Assembly (NCBI RefSeq): GCF_009910365.1
Contig: NZ_CP036423.1
Coordinates: forward strand, 1,550,001-1,614,000
DNA: 64,000 bases
Source of the DNA: Aequoribacter fuscus
GTDB lineage: Bacteria > Pseudomonadota > Gammaproteobacteria > Pseudomonadales > Halieaceae
Reading direction: 5' to 3'
Made by a program: the position numbers and the translations under genes. Below are positions 47,921 to 56,949 of this stretch, piece by piece; position 1 is the first letter of the stretch; each line of letters opens with the position of its first letter. The notes below the pieces were generated by a model. The model did not search any database, had not been told where the DNA came from, and saw only the letters and a program-made list of their open reading frames with translations.

Positions 47921-50332
47921 CTACCCCTTGAGAAACGCCAATAGCTGCTGCTGATTCATAGGCCGAGCGTGGTAATAGCCCTGCATCATCCTAACACCCA
48001 GTGAGCGAAGCGTGGCATATTCTTGATCCGTCTCAACCCCTTCTGCTATCACTCTGATATCAAGCGCTTGCGCCATTCTCATCAAAGCATTAACAATTTG
48101 GTAGCTGTTTTGGTTGGTATCGATATCTTGAACGAAGCGACGGTCAATTTTTATCCAATCAATTTCAAGCTCATGCAGAGTGCTCAAGCTCGAGTAGCCT
48201 GTACCGAAATCATCCAGCGCCAAATCTAGCCCCATCTGTTTCAATGCGCTAAGCACCTTACCAGCCAGCTCCGCGTTCTCGATCGTCGTCCGCTCGGTAA
48301 TTTCTATCATTAACCGCTTGGGGTCGAGTTTATAGCGCTCGCAAGAACTCTTGATTAGGTGTTCTAAATTTTGGTAGTGAAACTGCACCGGAGAAATATT
48401 GATCGATACCGATAAGTCTTCTTGATGAGACGGCACGCTTGCTAAGAAAGAGCAAACTTCATCCACCACGAATTCGCCGAGTCGCAGAATCAACTCACTT
48501 TCTTCTGCAGCATCAATCACCTCTTGAATCGAAATAGACTCGCCAGGCCAGCGCAACAGCGCCTCGCAGCGGCGAAAATACCCAGAATCGTCATTCCAAA
48601 CCGGCTGATACCATATTTCCAGCTCGCGGTTGTTGAGTGCTTGATCAATGCGAGAGCGCAGAGCACTGCGAGTGAGGCGCTCGGCATCCATGCCTGCGTA
48701 AAATACAGAGCTAGCGCTACCGCCCAACTTATTCTGTTTCGCGTGATACATCGCCACATCGGCGCAGTGCATCACTGACTCCAGGTCTTGCCCATGGAGC
48801 GGAAAGTGTGCGGCTCCCAAGCTGATCGAGACCGGCACTTCCAAACCAAAGTCTGCTCGTCCGCCCAAATCGGCCTTAAGTCTTTGAAACAAAATTTCAA
48901 GGTCTGCCTTTGTAAGTTCAGGCACCGTTACCACCCCAAACTCATCGCCGCCTAAGCGAGCGACAGTTGCTTGCACCGGTAGGTGGCGCTTTAGAGTCTC
49001 TGCGAAAGCGATTAGAACTCGATCACCCACGAGATGCCCTTTGGTGTCGTTGATGAGCTTGAAATCATTGATGTCTGCTAGCATTAACGTACCAGACGAA
49101 CCCGTTTGAATTGCTTCATCAAACGCCATTGTGAACCGCGTTCTGTTGCCCGTTCCGGTGAGCTCATCGGAATGAGCCATTTCCCAAATGCGCTGTTCTT
49201 GACGAATTCGGTCGTCCATGTCGATCATTGACCCGAGCGCAAGCTCTTCGCGTTTGGCGTCTTGCTGTATCGGCACGCCGGTCAAGTGGAACCAGCGATA
49301 GTGACCATGAGAAACCTCAAGCTGTACCTGTTCGTCGAGCTCGGCGCCCTCGAGCAAGTAGGACGAAAATTTGTCGACTAATCTTTCCCGCCCGCTAGGA
49401 TGCACTTTGTCCAATATCTGCTCGACTGTGACATTGGAGTTGTCATCAAGCCCTATATTCGATAAGTCGTCAGTCGCACCGGTAAAATGAAACACATCGT
49501 TAATACGATCAAACGTCCACACTAGGGCGTTGGCCGCGCCCAAAACAACATTCAGCCGGTTGAAACTTTCGTTTAACTCACCCAAGGTTTGATTTAACTC
49601 GGAGGTTCGACTCGCCACCTGATTCTCGAGGTCTCGCAGAAGCGCGTCATGCGCCGAATTTGCCGCCACTAGATTGTCACGAAGCTCCACCAGCGCTGTC
49701 GTTAACGAGCTGACCTCGCGGTTGTCGCTATCAATCGGTATATCTACATCGAGATTACCGGCACCCAGTCGATTCGCAATAGTCGCCGAGCGGAGTAAGG
49801 GGCTAACAACGCCGCGATTTAGATTTATAAATATCCAGCCAAAAACGAGCGCCAGGCAGGCGAAGGCAATGTAAAGTGGGAGCTGGACGCGCCAGATATT
49901 CGTCTGTAATTTTTGGCGCTCCGACCCTACTAGGACGCGCCCTGACATGCCGCCGGCTTCAAATGGTAGGCGCACCAACAGATAGTCATCTGATCCCGAG
50001 CGCAAGTGCTGCTCTAAACCGACGTTCGCCGGAAACTCCGCGACCAACTGCTCGCCGTCTTCTTCCAGCAGGTAAATCCCCGCGACACTCACCTCGCGAT
50101 TGTCCTGCATGAATCCGTTAACTTGACCCAGTAAACCTAGGTCTTCTTGCTCGATCGCGAACTGCACGCTGATAACCAACGCAGCCGCAATGCTCTCAAG
50201 CTCGGAGTTTAGATTTTGGGTCAGTATTCGCTGCTGCTGATTCGGGACAATGACCAACAGCAATGCGACCAAAAATAGCAGGCCCAGCAAAACAGGAACG
50301 CTGAGCTTGAGGGCAATAGAGCGTGGCTTCAT
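47921..50332 (-). CDS. Membrane GGDEF/EAL protein (c-di-GMP synthesis and hydrolysis), HAMP and PAS domains
   Basis: An ~803-aa sensor. Two transmembrane helices (about 8-28 and 150-172) flank a periplasmic segment. Then come HAMP (~172-225), a coiled coil (~225-265), a PAS domain (~265-375), GGDEF (~390-545, with L-G-G-D-E-F-G intact) and EAL (~560-795). EAL residues are intact: E-A-L-L-R, N-I-S-P, E-I-T-E, D-D-F-G-T-G and E-G-V-E-T. Both activities are therefore possible, and GTP could regulate the EAL domain. ATG 50332 overlaps the binding-protein stop (TGATG). The operon suggests it responds to a periplasmic ligand. Confidence 0.93.
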   Translation of the reverse strand: MKPRSIALKLSVPVLLGLLFLVALLLVIVPNQQQRILTQNLNSELESIAAALVISVQFAIEQEDLGLLGQVNGFMQDNREVSVAGIYLLEEDGEQLVAEFPANVGLEQHLRSGSDDYLLVRLPFEAGGMSGRVLVGSERQKLQTNIWRVQLPLYIAFACLALVFGWIFINLNRGVVSPLLRSATIANRLGAGNLDVDIPIDSDNREVSSLTTALVELRDNLVAANSAHDALLRDLENQVASRTSELNQTLGELNESFNRLNVVLGAANALVWTFDRINDVFHFTGATDDLSNIGLDDNSNVTVEQILDKVHPSGRERLVDKFSSYLLEGAELDEQVQLEVSHGHYRWFHLTGVPIQQDAKREELALGSMIDMDDRIRQEQRIWEMAHSDELTGTGNRTRFTMAFDEAIQTGSSGTLMLADINDFKLINDTKGHLVGDRVLIAFAETLKRHLPVQATVARLGGDEFGVVTVPELTKADLEILFQRLKADLGGRADFGLEVPVSISLGAAHFPLHGQDLESVMHCADVAMYHAKQNKLGGSASSVFYAGMDAERLTRSALRSRIDQALNNRELEIWYQPVWNDDSGYFRRCEALLRWPGESISIQEVIDAAEESELILRLGEFVVDEVCSFLASVPSHQEDLSVSINISPVQFHYQNLEHLIKSSCERYKLDPKRLMIEITERTTIENAELAGKVLSALKQMGLDLALDDFGTGYSSLSTLHELEIDWIKIDRRFVQDIDTNQNSYQIVNALMRMAQALDIRVIAEGVETDQEYATLRSLGVRMMQGYYHARPMNQQQLLAFLKG

Positions 50333-50787
50333 CAATTAATTACGGACAGAACTTGGTATGTTTCAGGCGGTGCGTCCTTGACGACGCCTACAGCCCCCTC
50401 AGTTCGATCCAAAATGGCTAGCACCTCAGCATCGCTTTTCGCATAAATAGGGACGTTCGCGCGTCCGCTAAAAACCAGCCGGAGCCAGTGTCGTTGCATT
50501 GCAGAGCCCGACCCGTTAAACCAATGATCCCCGACAGCATTAAAATGTGGCGCCTCTTTACTCGGCAAGATCACGACGATTGGCGCCCCATCTGACCACT
50601 TACGCTGTTTGCCCGTAATGATTTCGCTCACATTAATGGACTTGCTGCCGCCATTGGCATTTTTTGCAGCCACCACGTATAAGTCTGCGGCAGCGACACT
50701 GTCGGGTACAAACAGCCACAGCAAACAAAGACCAACCAAGCATGCAAGATGCGAGGTCAGGCGTTTAGTCGTTCGCAAGCACAGCAT
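50332..50787 (-). CDS. Small periplasmic binding protein-like domain (PstS-like)
   Basis: A 151-aa exported protein: a signal peptide of about 33 residues (L-T-S-H-L-A-C-L-V-G-L-C-L-L-W-L-F, V-A-A cleavage), then a short PBP-like domain. K-S-I-N-V-S-E-I-I-T-G-K-Q-R-K-W and A-V-G-V-V-K resemble one lobe of phosphate-binding PstS proteins, which often carry the I-F-x-G-x-x-x-x-W pattern; here it is I-I-T-G-K-Q-R-K-W. It is about half the length of PstS, so it may be a co-receptor or single-lobe sensor. It lies between the outer-membrane protein and the GGDEF/EAL gene, coupled to the latter. No ABC permease is nearby. Confidence 0.7.
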   Translation of the reverse strand: MLCLRTTKRLTSHLACLVGLCLLWLFVPDSVAAADLYVVAAKNANGGSKSINVSEIITGKQRKWSDGAPIVVILPSKEAPHFNAVGDHWFNGSGSAMQRHWLRLVFSGRANVPIYAKSDAEVLAILDRTEGAVGVVKDAPPETYQVLSVIN

Positions 50788-50790
50788 ACG

Positions 50791-51840
50791 TTAAAAGCCC
50801 ACAGCCACTTGCATGCGAAGCTCAAGCCCGTCGTTCGAGTCAGGCAATATGTCGTTCTCGTGGTCTATCAACTCAAACTTCACGACACCAGCGGTTGCGA
50901 AAAAGTAGCTAAGGCCCACGCCTGCTCGAACCTCTTTACCGAGCGCGAAGTGCACGCCACCATCCTCAACCGAGGTGATATCGTAGTAGCCATAAAGCGA
51001 TAAATCGGGCGTTACTTTGTAGGCACCGTACTGGAAGATAGAATAGTTCCAATCGGAATCGTCAGTGCGGTTGACAGAGACTTCCGTTAAAGCGCGATAT
51101 TTGTCGTTCTCAAACTGCGAGGAAAAGGCAAACAATTCATAGTCTAGACCCTGACCGACATCGCCCGGCATTGGCATAGCGTGCATCTGATGACCGGGCA
51201 GCGTCTCATGATCAATCAGCGTGTCGCTGTAATAACCTACTTGAAGTGACCAGTCTTGCGTCGGATAAAACCCGACCGAGGCCGTCGCCGAATTAATGCC
51301 GTTGCCGAAGAACTCGTGCTCAGACTCGGCGGTTATACCGGAGCCAAGAACGAGGTCAAAGAAAAGATCTCTCTCACCAATTCCGCGACCACCCCAGCGC
51401 AGACCGATGTCGTGGATGGGAATGAAGCGCTCGAATGCTAGCGGCCGATAGATCGTCGGGAAAAATACACGTCCGTGGTGGTAGGTGTCGTTCCAATAAT
51501 TCATTGGTGTATGGATTTTACCTAACACAAAGTACTGCTCGTCATTGAGCTCATAGCGCAGCTGCAGACGCTCGACTTTGACCGTATCATCGCGGTAAAG
51601 CTTGGGTTGGTAAGTGATCTCTGTCAGTGCCGACCAGCGATTACCCAAGTTAGTGGCAACGAACAAGGTGGATTCACCCAAGGTGAATTCCTCCCTTTTG
51701 GTCGTGCCTTCCTCGCGCTGAATGGAGTTCGCGTGAGTAAAGAAATTTACTTGCCAGCCACTCGCAGGCGCCATGCCATGCGCCTGAACTTGTGATGTCA
51801 TCACAAGCCCCAAACAGGTGCTTAAGTAACGCAGTTTCAT
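50791..51840 (-). CDS. Outer-membrane beta-barrel protein (porin-like), unknown function
   Basis: A ~349-aa exported protein with a signal peptide (M-K-L-R-Y-L-S-T-C-L-G-L-V-M-T-S-Q-V-Q-A). The mature part shows alternating hydrophobic and polar residues with many aromatic residues, such as G-W-Q-V-N-F-F, L-Q-L-R-Y-E-L, S-L-Q-V-G-Y-Y and L-S-L-Y-G-Y-Y-D. It ends in Phe (V-A-V-G-F), the usual BAM signal. I predict a beta-barrel of about 14-16 strands. ATG 51840 is preferred over 51858 because it starts a clean signal peptide. It is the first gene of an operon with a small binding protein and a GGDEF/EAL protein. Confidence 0.75.
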   Translation of the reverse strand: MKLRYLSTCLGLVMTSQVQAHGMAPASGWQVNFFTHANSIQREEGTTKREEFTLGESTLFVATNLGNRWSALTEITYQPKLYRDDTVKVERLQLRYELNDEQYFVLGKIHTPMNYWNDTYHHGRVFFPTIYRPLAFERFIPIHDIGLRWGGRGIGERDLFFDLVLGSGITAESEHEFFGNGINSATASVGFYPTQDWSLQVGYYSDTLIDHETLPGHQMHAMPMPGDVGQGLDYELFAFSSQFENDKYRALTEVSVNRTDDSDWNYSIFQYGAYKVTPDLSLYGYYDITSVEDGGVHFALGKEVRAGVGLSYFFATAGVVKFELIDHENDILPDSNDGLELRMQVAVGF

Positions 51841-51898
51841 TGTGGATACATCCGACATTTTTCGATTAGCATACTTGTTTTAGCAAACTCTAACACGC

Positions 51899-52282
51899 TT
51901 AATTGTGAAATGTGAGCGAAACGCTATTAATGCAGTAGCGTAATCCTGTAGGCGGCGGACCATCTGGGAACACATGTCCCAAGTGAGCGCCGCAGCTGTC
52001 GCACATAACCTCGACACGGATCATTCCGTGAGAGGTGTCTCTGGTTTCGCGTATGACTTCACTGCGCAGAGGCTCGAAAAAGCTGGGCCAACCGCAGCCG
52101 GCATCGAATTTCGTGTCGCTACGAAATAACGGCGTATCGCAACAGACGCAGTGATAAGTGCCGACTTCTGAATGGTCCCAAAATGCGCCCGTAAAGGGGC
52201 GTTCTGTGCCCTTCTCGCAGCATACTTTGAACGCCTCAGGGGTCAGCTTAGTACGCCAATCAATCGTTTTGTCATCCATCAT
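51899..52282 (-). CDS. msrB: Peptide-methionine (R)-S-oxide reductase MsrB
   Basis: MsrB repairs oxidised methionine residues with thioredoxin. The 127-aa protein has the zinc pairs C-V-C-C and C-D-S-C, the [12 protein letters not shown] motif and the catalytic Cys in [11 protein letters not shown] near the end. G-W-P-S-F is the substrate loop. Consecutive ATG codons at 52282 and 52279 could both serve; GGAG lies four or seven bases upstream. It overlaps the pdxB stop and should be part of the same transcript. Confidence 0.96.
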   Translation of the reverse strand: MMDDKTIDWRTKLTPEAFKVCCEKGTERPFTGAFWDHSEVGTYHCVCCDTPLFRSDTKFDAGCGWPSFFEPLRSEVIRETRDTSHGMIRVEVMCDSCGAHLGHVFPDGPPPTGLRYCINSVSLTFHN

Positions 52283-53415
52283 GAACTCCGGTCAATGAGC
52301 TGTAATTTAAAACACTGGGCCAACTGATTTAGACTGTCCGTGCGGGCGTCAGCAAAGAGCCTCGCTCCCAACAACTCTCGCCGAGTTGGATAGTTCCGTC
52401 GCAGGTCGTCAAACCAGCGCCCACCAGACTCGGAATCCGCGTCTGCCAGGGCACTGCGAAACCGAGCGTCGTCAGACTCGATACGGTAAATGTTAGTCAC
52501 CAGATTGGAAACAGACATCGCTAATGACAGCCTACTGTCCAAATTTAGACATAAGTCATTAGCAAGCAAAACATCACTGGTTTGACACGCTAGATGCCTC
52601 GCCAAGGCATCGCGCAACATCACGGAACCTCTGACCTTACCATCATAGCTGTAACCTGCTATGTGCGGTGTTGCGATAGTGACCACCGGCACCAACTGTT
52701 GATGAATCGAGGGCTCATTCTCCCAGCAGTCCAAAACGACAACGGGGGCGTTTGGTTGCTGCAGTCGATCGAGCAGCGCCACATTATCGATGACGCCTCC
52801 TCGTGCTGCATTGATCAGTAGCTGATGATTCCCCAGAGTGTCTAACCGACTTTTACTCAGCAAATGCTTACTTGGGAAACGCCCGTGGTCCGTCAGCTCA
52901 CAATGCAGGGAAATGACGTCGCTATTTAACACCTGCTGGAGATCATTGGTGTACGCGCCGCTGTCTACATAGGGGTCGTAGACGCCGACGTTCATGCCAA
53001 GGCACGTCGCCACCTCTACCAAGCGCCTACCGACATGACCGTAGCCAACAACACCTAACTTCCCTCCAGCAAACAGCTTCTCAAGAAAACTCGGCTGAGA
53101 ACAAATAGCGGCAAGCACATACTCTACGACCGATTCAGCGTTGGCACCTGATGCAAGCGCGTAAAGGATTTTGGAGCCCTGCAGATAGGTCAGGTCAAGA
53201 TGGTCGTAGCCGGCCGTCGCTGAGCCCACGAACTGCACTTTACTCCCCGATAATAGACACTCATCGACTCGGGTCACCGATCGAACCAATAACACATCAG
53301 CCCCTTGAACCTGCGCCGCACCTAGGCTTCGCCCATCCACCAAGGTGACGTTACCAAATGGTGTGAAGAGTTCGCTCGCCAGAGGAATATTCTGATCCGC
53401 TAGAATATTTAGCAT
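52279..53415 (-). CDS. pdxB: Erythronate-4-phosphate dehydrogenase (PdxB)
   Basis: PdxB oxidises 4-phosphoerythronate in pyridoxal phosphate synthesis. The 378-aa D-hydroxyacid dehydrogenase begins [10 protein letters not shown], shows N-A-E-S-V-V-E-Y-V near 95, the dinucleotide motif G-V-V-G-Y-G-H-V-G near 121, and H-I-A-G-Y-S near 254 with the catalytic His. The C-terminal ~95 residues form the PdxB dimerisation domain, which is absent from other members of the family. Its start overlaps the epmC 3' end by seven bases, and msrB overlaps its stop. Confidence 0.95.
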   Translation of the reverse strand: MLNILADQNIPLASELFTPFGNVTLVDGRSLGAAQVQGADVLLVRSVTRVDECLLSGSKVQFVGSATAGYDHLDLTYLQGSKILYALASGANAESVVEYVLAAICSQPSFLEKLFAGGKLGVVGYGHVGRRLVEVATCLGMNVGVYDPYVDSGAYTNDLQQVLNSDVISLHCELTDHGRFPSKHLLSKSRLDTLGNHQLLINAARGGVIDNVALLDRLQQPNAPVVVLDCWENEPSIHQQLVPVVTIATPHIAGYSYDGKVRGSVMLRDALARHLACQTSDVLLANDLCLNLDSRLSLAMSVSNLVTNIYRIESDDARFRSALADADSESGGRWFDDLRRNYPTRRELLGARLFADARTDSLNQLAQCFKLQLIDRSS

Positions 53416-53930
53416 GCGTTACAGACCGCGCGTGGGCCATAAATTCGCAGCGCCCGCAAGTCGTCGAGCAAGTTTTGAGCCCGAGAACTCAAGCCATGCT
53501 CCAACAGTTGTGCTGCCAATCGCTCAACCTCGGCATCAAAGGCTTTAATATCGCTGTCTGCACAGACTCCGTTGAGATTATCAACACTGACCTCGAAGGG
53601 AATCGCTAGAGCCTCGCAAAACAAACGCTCGATTGCTTGAGGGCGAGCTTCCACCTGAAAAAATGCTCGCTGTTGCTCGGGCGAACGGCCGTCTGGCGAA
53701 TACCAATACCCATAGTCATCTTGTTGTCTTCGGGCTAATCCTGCCACACACCAATGCGCTAATTCGTGCAAGGCACTGCGGAGGTAGTCAGCTCGATACC
53801 AAATCGTGGCCAGACAGTCTTTTGCTTTGGGCGCTTGGTAAAAGGGTTCGCTGGCCCCGCCCCTAAGCACAGTGTCATGGCAATGCCCCACTCCCGTATT
53901 GAATACGTTCTCAATGTCTGCGGCTATCAT
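53409..53930 (-). CDS. epmC: Elongation factor P hydroxylase EpmC
   Basis: EpmC hydroxylates the beta-lysylated residue of EF-P. The ~173-aa protein starts at ATG 53930 (M-I-A-A-D-I-E), overlapping the tusA-like stop (TGATG); the frame extends upstream without homology. The metal-binding H-E-L-A-H-W motif is near residue 57, followed by D-D-Y-G-Y-W-Y-S-P-D-G-R-S, both characteristic. EpmA, EpmB and efp are not in the window, so substrate modification depends on genes elsewhere. Confidence 0.93.
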   Translation of the reverse strand: MIAADIENVFNTGVGHCHDTVLRGGASEPFYQAPKAKDCLATIWYRADYLRSALHELAHWCVAGLARRQQDDYGYWYSPDGRSPEQQRAFFQVEARPQAIERLFCEALAIPFEVSVDNLNGVCADSDIKAFDAEVERLAAQLLEHGLSSRAQNLLDDLRALRIYGPRAVCNAC

Positions 53931-54148
53931 CACGCATCGATCCGAATAACAAATTCCGTGTGGTCGCCTCGGTCCAGCTGAGACGCCAGAGTAAAACCTA
54001 AAAACCGACAAAACTTTGGCACGTCACGAAGGGCTGCCGGATCGGTGGTTAACAAGCTAATTTCTTTGCCTGCGTCCAAACCACCTACGGCTTTGTGAAG
54101 CAACATAATAGGCTCGGGGCACCACAGCCCCCTCGCGTCGATCTGCAC
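53930..54148 (-). CDS. tusA: TusA-family sulfurtransferase
   Basis: A 72-aa TusA-like sulfur carrier. The motif L-W-C-P-E-P-I-M-L-L near residue 9 holds the active Cys, and D-P-A-A-L-R-D-V-P-K-F-C matches the TusA D-P-A-x-x-R-D-I-P-x-F-C motif. In E. coli TusA passes sulfur through TusBCDE to MnmA, present here at 10542. It starts at GTG 54148 without a strong ribosome site, five bases after the methyltransferase stop, so coupling is likely. A true tusA or a paralogue cannot be separated by sequence alone, though the C-terminal match favours tusA. Confidence 0.85.
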   Translation of the reverse strand: MQIDARGLWCPEPIMLLHKAVGGLDAGKEISLLTTDPAALRDVPKFCRFLGFTLASQLDRGDHTEFVIRIDA

Positions 54149-54153
54149 CCGGA

Positions 54154-54978
54154 CTAGTCTAAGGGTTTCACAAACTTTAAGGTCATGCGGTCGCTTTCAC
54201 CTATTGCTTCGTATTTGGCTCGATCTTGATCGCCCAAACGATAGGAAGGTGGCAGAGTCCAAACACCGGTCTCGTAGTCTTTCGTATCTTTGGGGTTAGC
54301 GTTGATTTGTGACTCGGCTTCTAATTCAAAACCAATGAGTTCCGCCAGCCCGATCAAATATTCTGGATCGACATAACCCGAATCTTTCATCTCTTGCTCG
54401 CTCATCCCCGGCGTGCCTCGATGTTGCACTACGCCGAAAACGCCACCGGGTTTCAAAGCGTCATAAACAGCAGTCAAAGCGGTTTCCAAGGTCGCCAAAC
54501 GCATCCACGAATGCACGTTGCGAATGGCTAAGGCCACATCCACGCTCTCTGGTGGGGCCACTAAAACGTCTCCAGGTGGATTAAAAGCAGTGACTGTCAC
54601 CGCCCGATAAAGATCACCGTTTGCACCTAGCTTAGCTAAAAACCCACCCAAAGCTCGACGCGCATAATTGGATTCGTTAACACCCATGTGCGCGGCATAC
54701 AGCGTACCGTTATCCGCAAGCAAGGGTGCGAGCACGTCTGTATACCAACCACCACCGGGGTACATCTCAAGCACAGTACTCGAGGGGGTCACGCCAAAAA
54801 ATTCGAGGGTTTCACGCGGGTGGCGGTACACATCGCGCGCTTTGGCGGCTTCACTGCGATGCTCGCCCTGTAAGGCCGTGCGCCATGGATCTGAAGTCTC
54901 AGCAGAGACGCCGGTTGCCATAACGAACAGCGCCACAAACAAGGACATTGAGCACCTAACACGTTTAAACAGTTGCAT
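54154..54978 (-). CDS. Class I methyltransferase-fold protein with signal peptide
   Basis: A 274-aa protein with an apparent signal peptide (R-C-S-M-S-L-F-V-A-L-F-V-M-A-T-G-V-S-A) followed by a methyltransferase fold. The glycine-rich loop is E-M-Y-P-G-G-G-W-Y near 71-79, and F-N-P-P-G and a later D-A-L-K-P-G-G-V-F-G segment are present. The usual E/D-x-G-x-G-x-G form is altered to E-M-Y-P-G-G-G. SAM is not expected in the periplasm, so it may not be active as an exported enzyme. GGAG precedes ATG 54978. It is upstream of the tusA-like gene. Confidence 0.8.
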   Translation of the reverse strand: MQLFKRVRCSMSLFVALFVMATGVSAETSDPWRTALQGEHRSEAAKARDVYRHPRETLEFFGVTPSSTVLEMYPGGGWYTDVLAPLLADNGTLYAAHMGVNESNYARRALGGFLAKLGANGDLYRAVTVTAFNPPGDVLVAPPESVDVALAIRNVHSWMRLATLETALTAVYDALKPGGVFGVVQHRGTPGMSEQEMKDSGYVDPEYLIGLAELIGFELEAESQINANPKDTKDYETGVWTLPPSYRLGDQDRAKYEAIGESDRMTLKFVKPLD

Positions 54979-55056
54979 TGACCGCTCCTTAGCTTTTGCA
55001 CATTTTTCTCAATAGACCTACTATAACGGCTTTATCACAGCATGTGGATAAGTAGC

Positions 55057-55578
55057 ATGACGAAACCTTTTATTCTTAGCATTATCGGCGACGATAAACC
55101 CGGCTTGGTGGATGCCATTGCGAGCAGCGTGGCGGCGAATGGCGGTAATTGGCAAACCAGTCAGTTGACACATCTCGCGGGAAAATTCGCAGGTATTGTT
55201 CTGATTAGTCTGCCAACTGAACAAGCCGACGCCCTTGCTGAACAGCTAAAAGCTTTGTCAAGCACGGGTCTCAGTGTCAGGGTAAGCCCTGCCGAAAGTT
55301 CAGGCGTGCCATCGACTAAAGCATCACTCTCGGTGATTGGACCTGATCGTCCAGGCATCGTGCGGGAGATCTCGCAGGCCTTCTCGCGTCGTGACATCAA
55401 TGTGCTTAAACTCAACTCAGACATTGTTCCTGCACCAATGACCAACGAACCGCTTTTTCAGGCCAGTATCGCTATCAGCTTTTCGCCCGAGCAAGACCGC
55501 CTTGAGCTTGAAGCAGCACTGGATCTGATCGCCGAAGATATGACCGTCGATATCGATATCGACTATTGTGAAGACTGA
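55057..55578 (+). CDS. gcvR: Glycine cleavage system transcriptional repressor GcvR
   Basis: A ~173-aa protein of two ACT domains. In E. coli GcvR binds GcvA and represses gcvTHP when glycine is low. ACT1 begins F-I-L-S-I-I-G-D-D-K-P-G-L-V and ACT2 begins L-S-V-I-G-P-D-R-P-G-I-V-R-E-I, with a spacer of about 20 residues. ATG 55057 (M-T-K-P-F) is chosen over 55042. No gcvA or gcvTHP gene is near. The 3' end is six bases from the convergent membrane protein gene. Confidence 0.9.
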   Translation: MTKPFILSIIGDDKPGLVDAIASSVAANGGNWQTSQLTHLAGKFAGIVLISLPTEQADALAEQLKALSSTGLSVRVSPAESSGVPSTKASLSVIGPDRPGIVREISQAFSRRDINVLKLNSDIVPAPMTNEPLFQASIAISFSPEQDRLELEAALDLIAEDMTVDIDIDYCED

Positions 55579-55584
55579 CGTGCA

Positions 55585-55806
55585 TTAGCCACGACGCTTC
55601 AAAAACTTTTGATACGCTGCCACCGACACGCCAGCGGACAAAATGACCAAAGACAGCGCCAATACGCTGATACCCAACCAGCGGAACAATGCGCCCCATT
55701 CGACGCCAATTAGGTAATTGGCGCCCCACAGCAGAGCGACCGTTGCAAACAAGCCGAGGAAGAAGGTTTTAAACGCCCTTCGAGCGCGTTTTGATCTCTT
55801 GGTCAT
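55585..55806 (-). CDS. Small two-helix membrane protein, unknown
   Basis: A 73-aa protein with a strongly basic N-terminus (T-K-R-S-K-R-A-R-R) and two predicted transmembrane helices at about 14-33 and 43-64, ending in K-F-L-K-R-R-G. The pattern suggests both ends are cytosolic. It has no recognised family. Its ATG overlaps the MFS stop by four bases (ATGA), so it is co-translated with that transporter and could be an accessory subunit or regulator. Confidence 0.7.
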   Translation of the reverse strand: MTKRSKRARRAFKTFFLGLFATVALLWGANYLIGVEWGALFRWLGISVLALSLVILSAGVSVAAYQKFLKRRG

Positions 55807-56948
55807 GATTTATTCATCGTCATATAAGCAACAAAAACCGCGAGCAAGCTTACCCCACTCGCCATCGCGAAGGCATACGTTGGACTCATCGGCCAAAGCC
55901 AGGCGCTTAACAAGCTGCCCAGCGCACCGCCAACACCGTAGCAAAACATGCTATACAGTGCCTGGCCCTGCCCAGAAAGGCCCTCGGGTACATAGCGGCG
56001 CAGAAAGTCGATACTGGCGGCGTGAAAGGCCCCAAAGGTTCCAGCGTGCATGATCTGAATAAAGAATAGAGCGGCAGCACTGCTTACCCAATAATCCAAC
56101 AGTATCCAGCGAGCAACCGAGCACAGCAAGGCGAACTGAAACAAGCGGTAAGTCCCAGTTTTCGGCAGGATCTTATGCATCACAAGAAACAGCAGGGTTT
56201 CACTGATCGCGCCGAGAGCCCAGTAAAAACCGGTAGATTGCTTGCTGTAGCCCGCTTCTTCCACAAATAACGAAAAATAGGTGTAGTAAGGGCCATGAGC
56301 GAGCTGCATCAGTAAGCCCGCCGCGATAAAACCCATGACGTTTTTGTTCAACAAGAGCGATATTGGGGGGGCTGGATGTTTGTGTTGAACCGGTTTTTCA
56401 GCCCCGGGTATGCTCAGCGCTAACGCCCAGAGTGCCACAAAGCAAACGAGCAACATGATCGGGACATGACGTATTGACGCCATGTCAAAATACCAGCCCA
56501 AACCGATTGCTGCGCCGATAAAGCCAACCGAGCCCCATGCGCGAATTTGGCTGTATCGGTGATGTTGATCGCCCAAATACCGTAGGGTAACAACCTCAAA
56601 TTGCGGTAAAACGGCATTCCAAAAGAAACTGTATCCGGCAACGATCCAGAGTAACCAATAGTAATCGGTCCTCAAAAATACGCCAGCAAAGCAGACAGCA
56701 GCGGCGAAGCTACCCCACTGCACGACGCGCATTCGACGTGATATACGGTCACCGATGTGCCCCCATAGCATTGGGGATACAACACGGGTCATCATAAGAA
56801 CCGCCATCAAGGTGCCGATTTCAGCAATGTTCAGTCCAATACTGGACAGGTAGAGCGGCCAAAAAGGCAACAAAATACCCAAAATCGCGAAATAGAATAA
56901 GTAAAAACCCGATAAGCGCGCGTGTGGAAGAGTCACCGCACGCGTCAT
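55803..56948 (-). CDS. MFS transporter, HcaT-like (phenylpropionate/nucleoside permease family)
   Basis: A 381-aa, twelve-helix major facilitator protein. The opening G-F-Y-L-F-Y-F-A-I-L-G-I-L-L-P-F-W-P-L-Y-L resembles the HcaT/YcaD branch, and G-H-I-G-D-R near 65 is the loop 2-3 motif. H-A-G-T-F-G-A-F-H-A-A-S near 295 is typical of this subfamily. The substrate is unknown. It follows aroC by one base, so its expression is tied to chorismate synthase, and it overlaps the small membrane protein. Confidence 0.85.
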   Translation of the reverse strand: MTRAVTLPHARLSGFYLFYFAILGILLPFWPLYLSSIGLNIAEIGTLMAVLMMTRVVSPMLWGHIGDRISRRMRVVQWGSFAAAVCFAGVFLRTDYYWLLWIVAGYSFFWNAVLPQFEVVTLRYLGDQHHRYSQIRAWGSVGFIGAAIGLGWYFDMASIRHVPIMLLVCFVALWALALSIPGAEKPVQHKHPAPPISLLLNKNVMGFIAAGLLMQLAHGPYYTYFSLFVEEAGYSKQSTGFYWALGAISETLLFLVMHKILPKTGTYRLFQFALLCSVARWILLDYWVSSAAALFFIQIMHAGTFGAFHAASIDFLRRYVPEGLSGQGQALYSMFCYGVGGALGSLLSAWLWPMSPTYAFAMASGVSLLAVFVAYMTMNKS

Positions 56949-56949
56949 T

